DNA of 5,077 bases from Deltaproteobacteria bacterium (GTDB lineage Bacteria; Desulfobacterota; Desulfobacteria; Desulfobacterales; ETH-SRB1): assembly GCA_030262795.1 (NCBI GenBank), contig JAJSZO010000089.1, forward strand, positions 1 through 5,077, read 5' to 3'. Numbering within the stretch: position 1 is the stretch's first letter; every line of letters begins with the position of its first letter. Of this stretch, positions 1 through 5,077 are shown piece by piece. The notes below the pieces were generated by a model. That model did no database searches. It saw only the letters and a list, made by a program, of their open reading frames with translations, and was not told where the DNA came from. The position numbers were made by a program, and so were the translations under genes.

Positions 1-666
1 CTGAATTATTTCATGGTATAGATTTTTCTGTTCTTGTTCACTTATTTGCGCATACACATCTATAAAATCAACATATTTATCAAAAAGTACACTGGAAGCA
101 AGTTGAAATAATCCTGAGTATGCCTGCCTTATCACTTCTATTCGTTCATCCTTTTTATAATTCATTTTCGGCAGTAATATTTTAACCACAGGATTGTTCA
201 CGTTGAAATAATCGCGTGCATTGAAGTCAAATAGTTTAAAAAATACATATTCAAAATGCAGAAACAGCCGGTTATTTAATTTTGTTTCCAGTTTGCGAAT
301 AACATCTTTACGCCAGTTTGTGCGATCAGTAAATAGAACCGTCGGTATTACCAGTGCCTGTGGGTATGACTCCATCAGGTCTGTTGTATAACGCAACAGT
401 TTATAAATCGAAAACTTTGCCTTATCTTCCTGAAACTCGACCAGCCACAAAAGTAGTTGATGATTCTCAAAAGAAAACAGAATCGGCATATCTAATGCAA
501 GGTTCGAATCAAAGAGTTTACGCTTTTTGGGTTCCTGACGAACAAATTCAACCTTACGCACCTGCCCCCAGTTTTGCTGTGCCTGAGGGAAAAGCAACTC
601 CAATGTTTCCTTTGGAAAGTCTAAAAACAGATTTTTGAAATTGTGGTCGTGTGATTGCTTTGTCAT
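1..666 (-). CDS. PD-(D/E)XK nuclease-family protein (Rpn / putative-transposase type), C-terminus off the left edge
   Basis: An open frame of 222 codons runs from an ATG at 666 to the left edge without a stop, so the C-terminus is missing. The N-terminus (HDHNFKNLF, residues 6-14) resembles the Rpn/YhgA-like 'putative transposase' proteins. These carry a PD-(D/E)XK nuclease fold and, where studied, promote recombination as DNA endonucleases. The likely catalytic positions are D59 in NLALDM (55-60) and E77-x-Q79 in LVEFQEDK (75-82), an ExQ variant of ExK. The conserved-looking block after it includes YKLLRYTTDLMESYP (88-102). No signal peptide or membrane segment is seen. The start is uncertain: the ATG at 666 matches the expected N-terminus but has only a weak ribosome site, whereas an in-frame ATG at 711 has GGAG four bases upstream. 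The gene begins at the very end of a transposase remnant. Family assignment is by recognition of motifs; the DNA target is unknown. Confidence 0.75.
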   Translation of the reverse strand, partial: MTKQSHDHNFKNLFLDFPKETLELLFPQAQQNWGQVRKVEFVRQEPKKRKLFDSNLALDMPILFSFENHQLLLWLVEFQEDKAKFSIYKLLRYTTDLMESYPQALVIPTVLFTDRTNWRKDVIRKLETKLNNRLFLHFEYVFFKLFDFNARDYFNVNNPVVKILLPKMNYKKDERIEVIRQAYSGLFQLASSVLFDKYVDFIDVYAQISEQEQKNLYHEIIQ

Positions 667-963
667 AGAAATAGTTCTTTGTTGGAGTTGCGGGACGGGT
701 ATGCGGGACATCCTACTCCCGGCTGACTCATTTCTAATTGTTTTGCCAAATCCGTGCAGCTTATTCCCAACTCCCGAACAGCCCAATCATAACAGGTCCC
801 TGACCTCAACTTGAACTTTGCGTTTGCCTTTTGAATATATTTCTTCTATTTCTATATCATATATCTTTGATACCATTTGGCTTATCTTTTTGAGATCATA
901 TCCCAATCCATTTAATTTATAACCGCGTTCAAATTTCTCGTTTGCCTCTGATAATAAGGTCTG
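663..963 (-). pseudogene. C-terminal remnant of an IS200/RAYT-like transposase, frameshifted
   Basis: Two overlapping frames together give one recognisable protein tail. The first (963 to the TGA at 789-787) reads LLSEANEKFERGYKLNGLGY, then continues through KISQMVSKIYDIEIEEI to KGKRKVQVEVRDLL. The second (794 to the TGA at 665-663) reads CYDWAVRELGISCTDLAKQL followed by EMSQPGVG. This order matches the C-terminal end of REP-associated tyrosine (Y1) transposases of Desulfobacterota, which carry a DnaA domain IV-like helix-turn-helix after the HUH catalytic domain. A loss of two bases near 788-789 would explain the frame change, since family members typically read ...LLCYWAVRELG. The catalytic domain with the HUH and tyrosine motifs is absent: upstream of 963 the frame hits a TAG (975-973) and the sequence becomes the ATPase gene. 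After GVG the reading no longer resembles the family. It is therefore a dead fragment. Recognition is from memory of the family. Confidence 0.72.
689..709. repeat. Two direct copies of TGCGGGAC
   Basis: TGCGGGAC occurs at 689-696 and again at 702-709, separated by GGGTA. On the minus strand this is GTCCCGCA-TACCC-GTCCCGCA. The pair sits exactly where the transposase remnant stops resembling its family, just before the nuclease-family start. It could be an end or REP-like motif of the former element, or chance in a G-rich stretch. Confidence 0.5.
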
Positions 964-2738
964 TTTATTTTGCTAAAACATACCCTCTCAAACCCCAGCG
1001 TCACTACTACAAACTTTTGCAGCCGCAAGTTCCCATATCTTTGTTCAAGCTTTTCCCCGTACTCTTTCACCTGTTTTTTGCCATCTTCCATCTGCTTTAC
1101 AATCTCGGGAATCCGGCACAGCTCATCTTCAGACAACTCTTTTGCCTGGTCAGCGCTCATTCCAACATCCTTGAGCTTTACAAACTTGAACTCAATCAGA
1201 ATATCAAATACTTTGCCATACCTTTTATCCGGCCTGATGATCATGGTCAGATCTGCATATCTGCGGTCAATCTCCTTTTCTGAATCCATGATATAGATAA
1301 TATCATTGTAAAGAAGGGTCAGAAAAGCGGTCTTCACTGTCAATTCATTGGCCCATCTGTAATCCCTGTTATGAAAAACCTTGAAATATCTTTCCTCCAT
1401 GAATCTGCACAAAGGAGCCATATCCCCTTTCTGGTACACCTTTTCTGCAGCAAGTTTTCCATCATCCCTGTCATCAGGTTCAGGCAGAAGCATCTTCTGA
1501 ACCCGATCCACATAAAGACTCTGCATTACCAAGTTGGGGACTTTTAAGATCACCTGCAAATCTTCTGTGTCACCTGCAATGGTCAATACTCCAAAATAGT
1601 AGAGAAAAGAGACAAGAAATGTATTGTCTCGGGATTTGTCGGTGAGCATTTCCTTAATGCCGAAACGTTTACTAATTCCGGATGCAACAACCCGCTGATC
1701 TTTTTCCATCAGATTCATAAGAAGATCTCTTCCTCTCGGTACCTGAGCAATATACTCAAGCTTTGCATCATCCACGGCAAGGTTGGTATCAAGCATCTCC
1801 CTCGGATATCCGCATGATTTTTCAAACTGTTTCAGAAAATATAGTGCCAGAGTCGGGTTATAAACAGACTCATCCACTTCATAGGAAAAAGTATATCCAT
1901 TATAATAAGTCTGCATCAGGTCCAAAGCCTCTTTAATTTTCTCCTTTTCAAGATCGCATTCATCGACAATCCTTGTAATTACATCCTCAAGTTCAGCCTG
2001 TCTGAACCCGCACAGGTCATTAACCTCCGGCTCAAAATAGATATTCTCAGCAATATTATATCCGCTTGTGATATCGCTCATAACCACAGGTGAAACCCCT
2101 GTGATAAACACACGATCAAACATGGAACCTGAAGTGGAGGCTTTTATTGCCTTAAAAAAGGTTCTCAGGGGGCCTTCTTCATGCACAAGAGCCTCATATC
2201 TGCCTTCAGAGCGCTGAACTCCCATCATAACTGTGTTGGCAAAATTATCATATTCATCTATCAGAAGATAAACAGGGTATGGAGTCATACGGACCGCATT
2301 TACCAGGGAATTAACAGAACTTAATGCATTAGTGGGGTTTACCTCTATATCTGGAAATTCAAAATCACGGTAATAAAGAACAAAACCCTTAATGCGATCA
2401 TTTATGTGATCATAAAGAGCCTGTTTTACATCTTCAGGGCTTCCAATGGGATCAACACATGAAAAATCGAATTTCAGAATAAAATATGAATTACGCAACC
2501 TGGTGGGATTCTTCCCGATTTTTAAATCGCCAAAAATCTCTTCAAATTCATTTTTTTTTGCCACATCATAGTAATTCTCCAGCATGGAAAGAACAAGGCT
2601 CTTGCCAAAACGCCGGGGACGAATAAAGAGTTGAGACTTTGTATTTTCAAGCAGAGGTATTTTATCTGTTCTATCACAGTAAAAATAATTTTCTACGATA
2701 ATACTTCTAAAATCAGATATACCGTATGGAAATTTCAT
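912..2738 (-). CDS. AAA-ATPase_like / PDDEXK_9 protein (AAA family ATPase with C-terminal nuclease domain)
   Basis: The protein has 608 residues. The N-terminal half is the AAA-ATPase_like domain (Pfam PF09820 type): the opening FPYGISDFRSIIVEN, a degenerate Walker A RPRRFGKS (40-47), Walker B VYLLIDEYDN (156-165, D161/E162), and the typical FITGVSPVVMSD block (211-222) followed by YNIAENI. YNGYTF (279-284) starts the linker typical of the family. The C-terminal half ends in a PD-(D/E)XK domain (PDDEXK_9, PF08011 type) with D496 in YADL and E517-F-K519 in LIEFKF. All expected active-site residues are present, so it looks intact and cytosolic. The family is very common in Bacteroidetes, Clostridia and Desulfobacterota, often in many copies per genome, and its biological role is not established. 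The start at 2738 is supported by an AAGGAGGGG ribosome site. Oddities: the last about 18 residues (from NRPYY, 592) are read out of frame through a transposase remnant, and a nine-A run encodes AKKN at residues 60-63. Confidence 0.9.
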   Translation of the reverse strand: MKFPYGISDFRSIIVENYFYCDRTDKIPLLENTKSQLFIRPRRFGKSLVLSMLENYYDVAKKNEFEEIFGDLKIGKNPTRLRNSYFILKFDFSCVDPIGSPEDVKQALYDHINDRIKGFVLYYRDFEFPDIEVNPTNALSSVNSLVNAVRMTPYPVYLLIDEYDNFANTVMMGVQRSEGRYEALVHEEGPLRTFFKAIKASTSGSMFDRVFITGVSPVVMSDITSGYNIAENIYFEPEVNDLCGFRQAELEDVITRIVDECDLEKEKIKEALDLMQTYYNGYTFSYEVDESVYNPTLALYFLKQFEKSCGYPREMLDTNLAVDDAKLEYIAQVPRGRDLLMNLMEKDQRVVASGISKRFGIKEMLTDKSRDNTFLVSFLYYFGVLTIAGDTEDLQVILKVPNLVMQSLYVDRVQKMLLPEPDDRDDGKLAAEKVYQKGDMAPLCRFMEERYFKVFHNRDYRWANELTVKTAFLTLLYNDIIYIMDSEKEIDRRYADLTMIIRPDKRYGKVFDILIEFKFVKLKDVGMSADQAKELSEDELCRIPEIVKQMEDGKKQVKEYGEKLEQRYGNLRLQKFVVVTLGFERVCFSKINRPYYQRQTRNLNAVIN

Positions 2739-2744
2739 TGTTTG

Positions 2745-2753
2745 CCCCTCCTT
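2745..2753 (-). promoter_or_regulatory. Strong ribosome binding site of the AAA-ATPase gene
   Basis: The minus strand reads AAGGAGGGG here, ending six bases before the ATG at 2738-2736. This near-perfect Shine-Dalgarno sequence fixes the start codon. Confidence 0.85.
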
Positions 2754-2786
2754 GTTCTCGTCATGAGAATATAAATAATCTTAAAT

Positions 2787-2814
2787 CTTATACCTAATTA
2801 TCAGAAATTTACAA
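2787..2814 (-). promoter_or_regulatory. Possible sigma-70 promoter of the AAA-ATPase gene
   Basis: On the minus strand TTGTAA (2814-2809, four of six against TTGACA) is followed after 16 bases by TATAAG (2792-2787, five of six against TATAAT). The position, about 50 bases upstream of the start codon, is suitable. The region is very AT-rich, so such matches also arise by chance. Confidence 0.4.
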
Positions 2815-2837
2815 ACATATTTTGTAAGCGTTCACAG

Positions 2838-2942
2838 ATAGGGTGTCCAAAACGCTACAAAACTTTCCCCATTATGTTGATTGGTTGTTAAATTCATCAA
2901 AAAATACTATTATATCAGTAAGTTATTTTTTGGACACACTAT
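2838..2942. repeat. MITE-like inverted repeat, 105 bp overall
   Basis: The left arm ATAGGGTGTCCAAAA (2838-2852) pairs with the right arm TTTTGGACACACTAT (2928-2942) at 14 of 15 positions, and GTGTCCAAAA/TTTTGGACAC matches perfectly over ten. The 75-bp interior is AT-rich and non-coding. A smaller inner inverted repeat, AAAAAATA (2899-2906) with TATTTTTT (2924-2931), overlaps the right arm. The arms and size resemble a small non-autonomous transposon. No clean target duplication is visible: TTCAC abuts the right arm (2943-2947) but its left partner (2831-2835) is two bases away from the left arm. Confidence 0.5.
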
Positions 2943-3007
2943 TTCACGGCTACCTTTTACTGAGAAAACCACAGACAGTGTATCTCGCCAAAAAAATTCC
3001 TGTACAC

Positions 3008-3034
3008 TCAAGTTTTTTGATTAAATGCCGATAA
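3008..3034 (+). promoter_or_regulatory. Sigma-28 (FliA) flagellar promoter upstream of fliD
   Basis: TCAAGTTT (3008-3015) is followed by exactly 11 bases and then GCCGATAA (3027-3034). The FliA consensus is TAAAGTTT-N11-GCCGATAA, so 15 of 16 positions match, including the whole -10 element. It lies about 60 bases upstream of the fliD start in the right direction. Transcription would start near 3041, giving a leader of roughly 50 bases. This indicates late-class flagellar control of fliD and probably fliS. Confidence 0.88.
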
Positions 3035-3068
3035 TAGTATTAGGAATGTGGACAAATTAACTTTCCTG

Positions 3069-3085
3069 TTCCTTAAATCAAGGAG
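3069..3085 (+). promoter_or_regulatory. fliD ribosome binding site inside a small hairpin
   Basis: AAGGAG (3080-3085) is a good Shine-Dalgarno sequence nine bases before the fliD ATG. The preceding TTCCTT (3069-3074) can pair with it across the five-base loop AAATC, giving five Watson-Crick pairs plus one U-G pair. The ribosome site is certain; any regulatory effect of so weak a stem is speculative. Confidence 0.65.
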
Positions 3086-3094
3086 AAAATAATT

Positions 3095-4522
3095 ATGTCT
3101 ATATCAGTCGGCGGTCTTATGTCAGGTCTTGATACTAACGATATCATTGCCCAGCTTAAGAGCGTACAGCAAAAGCCCATTCTAAAGCTTCAGCGGCAGG
3201 AAGCTGATTGTCAGGTGGAATTGTCGGCATACGGCAATTTGCAGAGCGCATTGAGCAGTCTGAAATCTGCCATGGATGGACTTGATTCTGCAAACGATTT
3301 GACGAGTTTTTCAGCTTCCTCAGGTGACACAGACCTTTTTACCGTATCTGCCGCTGGTAACGCAGTGACGGGTTCATACAGTATTACGGTGCAGCAATTA
3401 GCCGGAGCGCACAAACTTGCAAGCAAAGAAGCCGGAGCTTTTTCCGGGGAAGAACCCGTGGGCCAGGGAATAATTAGCCTCAAGGTAGGAACCGGCAGCA
3501 CTGTGGATATTGGCGTGTCCGCCACCGACACCATCGACGATGTGTCACAGGCTATAAATGATGCTAATGCCGGAGTTCAGGCAACGGTCATCTTTGATGG
3601 AACCAAGTATTTTTTTACACTGACTGCGGAAGAGACCGGAGAAGAAAATGTGATCAACCTGACCGTGGCCGACACGGGTGATGGCGATAACATAAATATG
3701 AACGGTCTCTCCCGCCTGGTATATGACAAAGATGTCACCGAAAACCTCGCCCAGTCCCAGTCTGCAGCAGATTCAATCATCACTATTGACGGTGTTGCCG
3801 ATATTCACAGAAATTCCAACACGATAGATGATGTTATTAAAGGCGTAACCATTACCCTTGAATCTGCCCCAGACACTGACAACCAAGCTGATCTGACTGT
3901 AAGCAGGAACACATCGGAGATCGTCTTGAAGATTGACTCTTTTGTCAGCGCATACAACAATGTGCTTGATTTTTTTGATTCAGCCCAGGGTTATAACGCT
4001 GAAAGCGGGACCGCGGAAGTTCTGATGGGCGATGCTACCACAAACAATATACGCAACCATCTGGATCGTCTGGTTACAGGCACGGTTCCGGGTGTTGAAA
4101 CATTCAGCCGGTTGTCGGATCTTGGCATTACGCTGAATCGCGCAGGGCGTCTGGAAGTTGATTCTTCAACCCTCAACAATGCGCTTGATGATGATTTTGA
4201 CGATGCGCTCCTGTTTTTCACCCAATCTACAGAGGCCTCGGAAGGTTTTGCTGTGCGCATGGTGGATGCACTGGATTTGCTACTTGATTCCACAGATGGA
4301 ATGCTCAATGTGAGGACAGATGGAATCCAAAACAGTATAGACGATATGCATGACCAGGTTGAACGTATAGAAATGCGTATTTCAACATGGGAGGTTCGCA
4401 CAAGGGCACAGTTCAATACATTGGAATTACTTCTTGCCGAATATCAGAACACCGGGGATTATTTGAGCCAGCAGATTACAGGCATGCAGAATCTGAATAA
4501 CTATGTATCAAACAGGGGGTAG
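3095..4522 (+). CDS. fliD: Flagellar filament cap protein FliD (HAP2)
   Basis: FliD is exported by the flagellar type III system, forms the multimeric cap at the filament tip and helps flagellin subunits fold into place. The 475-residue protein has a normal length and architecture. The FliD_N region spans about residues 5-105: the opening ISVGGLMSGLDTNDIIAQL, a heptad-like helix to about 65, then YSITVQQLAGAHKLAS (95-110). A variable central domain covers about 110-220. The FliD_C region is about 223-460 with IKGVTITLESA (248-258), SDLGITLNRAGRLEVD (341-356) and a long C-terminal helix (about 405-470) ending LSQQITGMQNLNNYV. N- and C-terminal helices form the D0/D1 coiled coil in known FliD. 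There is no cleavable signal peptide, as expected. One cysteine (C39) lies in the N-terminal helix. The gene follows a sigma-28-type promoter, starts after AAGGAG, and is followed by fliS in the usual order. Its stop codon falls at the start of a G-rich repeat tract. Confidence 0.96.
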   Translation: MSISVGGLMSGLDTNDIIAQLKSVQQKPILKLQRQEADCQVELSAYGNLQSALSSLKSAMDGLDSANDLTSFSASSGDTDLFTVSAAGNAVTGSYSITVQQLAGAHKLASKEAGAFSGEEPVGQGIISLKVGTGSTVDIGVSATDTIDDVSQAINDANAGVQATVIFDGTKYFFTLTAEETGEENVINLTVADTGDGDNINMNGLSRLVYDKDVTENLAQSQSAADSIITIDGVADIHRNSNTIDDVIKGVTITLESAPDTDNQADLTVSRNTSEIVLKIDSFVSAYNNVLDFFDSAQGYNAESGTAEVLMGDATTNNIRNHLDRLVTGTVPGVETFSRLSDLGITLNRAGRLEVDSSTLNNALDDDFDDALLFFTQSTEASEGFAVRMVDALDLLLDSTDGMLNVRTDGIQNSIDDMHDQVERIEMRISTWEVRTRAQFNTLELLLAEYQNTGDYLSQQITGMQNLNNYVSNRG

Positions 4523-4564
4523 GGGGTTAGGAATTAGGGATTAGGAATTAGGAATTAGGGGGTT
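4515..4564 (+). repeat. G-rich tandem repeat, period about 7 (GGAATTA-type)
   Basis: Successive units read GGGGGTA, GGGGGTTA, GGAATTA, GGGATTA, GGAATTA, GGAATTA and GGGGGTT. The tract begins inside the last codons of fliD (its final GGG and the TAG at 4520-4522 belong to the first units) and continues into the spacer. The runs of G on the coding strand separated by ATTA resemble G-quadruplex-capable sequence, though the loops would be long. Similar GGAATTAGG-type spacers are familiar to me from Desulfobacterota genomes, which is a recollection and not a search result. Confidence 0.85.
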
Positions 4565-4580
4565 GGATGAAATGTATGCT

Positions 4581-4620
4581 GGGATGCTGGGATGGTTGGA
4601 TGATTGGATGGTTGGATCAG
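4581..4620 (+). repeat. Tandem repeat, period 8 (TGGATGNT-type)
   Basis: Five consecutive octamers read GGGATGCT, GGGATGGT, TGGATGAT, TGGATGGT and a diverged TGGATCAG. This second array differs in period and unit from the heptamer array 16 bases upstream. Together they fill most of the fliD-fliS spacer. No terminator hairpin is visible in the spacer, so read-through into fliS remains possible. Confidence 0.85.
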
Positions 4621-4643
4621 ATAAATAAACGAATTCTCGAAGA

Positions 4644-4649
4644 AAGGAG
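4644..4649 (+). promoter_or_regulatory. Ribosome binding site of fliS
   Basis: AAGGAG lies nine bases upstream of the ATG at 4659 and decides the fliS start. It follows the repeat arrays directly and gives fliS its own translation start rather than coupling to fliD. Confidence 0.85.
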
Positions 4650-4658
4650 ATAAAAGTT

Positions 4659-5077
4659 ATGGCGCCTACAGGGTATGCAGCTTACAACCAGGCAGTAGTT
4701 CACACAACTGATAATAAGGAGCGGATTCTCTTGATGCTTTATGATGGAGCTGTGAGATTTGTGAGTTTTGCGCGTTCGGGTATTGAAAATAAAAACGCAA
4801 AAATCAAGGGAGAGAACATCTCAAAGGTTATGGCGATCATCACAGAGCTTGATTGTGCATTGGACAGGGAAATGGGGGGAGAGCTGGTGGAAAATTTGTC
4901 TAATCTATACAGGTATATGATGGATCGTCTGACAATTGCCAACGTGAAGAACGATACCAGCATCCTTGATGAAGTGGAAAGACTCCTTCTCAATCTAAAG
5001 GAGGGCTTTGATGAGGCGGGTAGAAAAGAATCCGCTTTTCAGCCGGCCATTGAGCATGCGCAAATGCAAGGGGGGTT
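4659..5077 (+). CDS. fliS: Flagellar secretion chaperone FliS, 3' end off the right edge
   Basis: FliS binds the C-terminal part of newly made flagellin in the cytosol, prevents early polymerisation and delivers it to the export gate. The frame is open for 139 codons to the right edge. Family proteins are usually about 125-150 residues, so little should be missing. Recognisable features are the N-terminal YAAYNQAVVHTTD (6-18), the core ERILLMLYDGAVRFV (21-35), which matches the FliS helix-2 signature, and the all-helical pattern that follows, including LVENLSNLYRYMMDRLTIAN (76-95). Another helix with DEVERLLLNLKEGFDEA (104-120) matches the last helix of the bundle. The conserved tyrosines near the N-terminus (Y6, Y9) are present. 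The gene lies 136 bases after fliD, the standard neighbour, separated by repeat arrays. It probably shares the sigma-28-type promoter upstream of fliD. Confidence 0.93.
   Translation, partial: MAPTGYAAYNQAVVHTTDNKERILLMLYDGAVRFVSFARSGIENKNAKIKGENISKVMAIITELDCALDREMGGELVENLSNLYRYMMDRLTIANVKNDTSILDEVERLLLNLKEGFDEAGRKESAFQPAIEHAQMQGG

Larger units (their letters stand above)
2739..3094. other. Divergent intergenic region between the AAA-ATPase gene and fliD
   Basis: This 356-base AT-rich stretch separates two genes that point away from each other. From left to right it holds the ATPase ribosome site and putative promoter, a 105-bp inverted-repeat structure, a sigma-28-type promoter facing fliD, and the fliD leader with its ribosome site. 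A frame at 2843-3034 begins with GTG inside the inverted repeat, has no ribosome site or recognisable family, and is not called a gene. No RNA gene was recognised. Confidence 0.75.

Noticed and set aside
354..638. Plus-strand frame of 94 codons
   Set aside because: It lies opposite the minus-strand nuclease-family frame, which has clear family motifs; its own sequence has no recognisable domain or ribosome site.
794..806. AGGTC-CCT-GACCT palindrome as an operator or terminator
   Set aside because: A five-base stem within former transposase coding sequence, with no T-run and no gene placed to use it.
942..1296. Two overlapping plus-strand frames of 113 and 108 codons
   Set aside because: Both are antisense to the PD-(D/E)XK domain of the ATPase gene, overlap each other in different frames and have no ribosome site.
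1..2738. Toxin-antitoxin or defence module
   Set aside because: No small partner gene, methylase, CRISPR, reverse transcriptase or other defence hallmark is visible; the two nuclease-like genes are separated by transposase debris and show no sign of working together.
2899..2931. AAAAAATA ... TATTTTTT hairpin as a terminator
   Set aside because: The stem is only A-T pairs, there is no GC-rich stem before a U-run, and no gene ends just upstream of it on the plus strand.
2843..3034. Plus-strand GTG-started frame of 63 codons upstream of fliD
   Set aside because: It starts inside the inverted-repeat arm, lacks a ribosome site, resembles no family and runs across the sigma-28 promoter.
3211..4416. 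Three minus-strand frames within fliD (3211-3534, 3577-3783, 3991-4416)
   Set aside because: They are shadows of the well-supported fliD gene; their serine- and arginine-rich composition is typical of antisense reading.
4739..4993. Minus-strand frame of 84 codons
   Set aside because: It is antisense to fliS, whose FliS motifs are clear.

Overview
The window joins two unlike regions. The right part (about 3000-5077, + strand) is core flagellar DNA: a sigma-28-type promoter, fliD (filament cap) and fliS (flagellin chaperone, cut by the right edge). The left part (1 to about 2740, - strand) is accessory DNA. It holds a PD-(D/E)XK nuclease-family ORF cut by the left edge, a decayed C-terminal piece of an IS200/RAYT-like transposase, and a full-length AAA-ATPase/PD-(D/E)XK protein of the AAA-ATPase_like + PDDEXK_9 type. 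The protein types and the style of the transposase tail resemble motile, sulfate-reducing-type Desulfobacterota (former Deltaproteobacteria). That assignment rests on remembered family resemblance, not on a search.

Layout: 1-666 (-) partial nuclease-family gene. 663-963 (-) transposase remnant readable only by changing frame near 790; its last codons overlap the start of the nuclease gene, and its first codons overlap the 3' end of the ATPase gene. 912-2738 (-) ATPase/nuclease with a strong ribosome binding site and a plausible promoter. 2739-3094 is a divergent intergenic region with a 105-bp MITE-like inverted-repeat structure and, nearer fliD, a near-consensus FliA promoter. 3095-4522 (+) fliD. 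4523-4658 is a spacer built largely of G-rich tandem repeats with periods 7 and 8. 4659 to the right edge (+) is fliS.

FliD and FliS belong to the same late stage of flagellum assembly: FliS holds flagellin monomers in the cytosol and FliD caps the growing filament so that exported flagellin folds at the tip. The FliA-type promoter fits late-class expression of both. The left genes have no visible functional tie to the flagellum. They look like turnover DNA that settled beside a flagellar operon.

No clear new biological system is visible. The most interesting points are the ATPase C-terminus, which appears to be made of out-of-frame transposase sequence, the frameshifted transposase remnant itself, and the repeat-filled fliD-fliS spacer.
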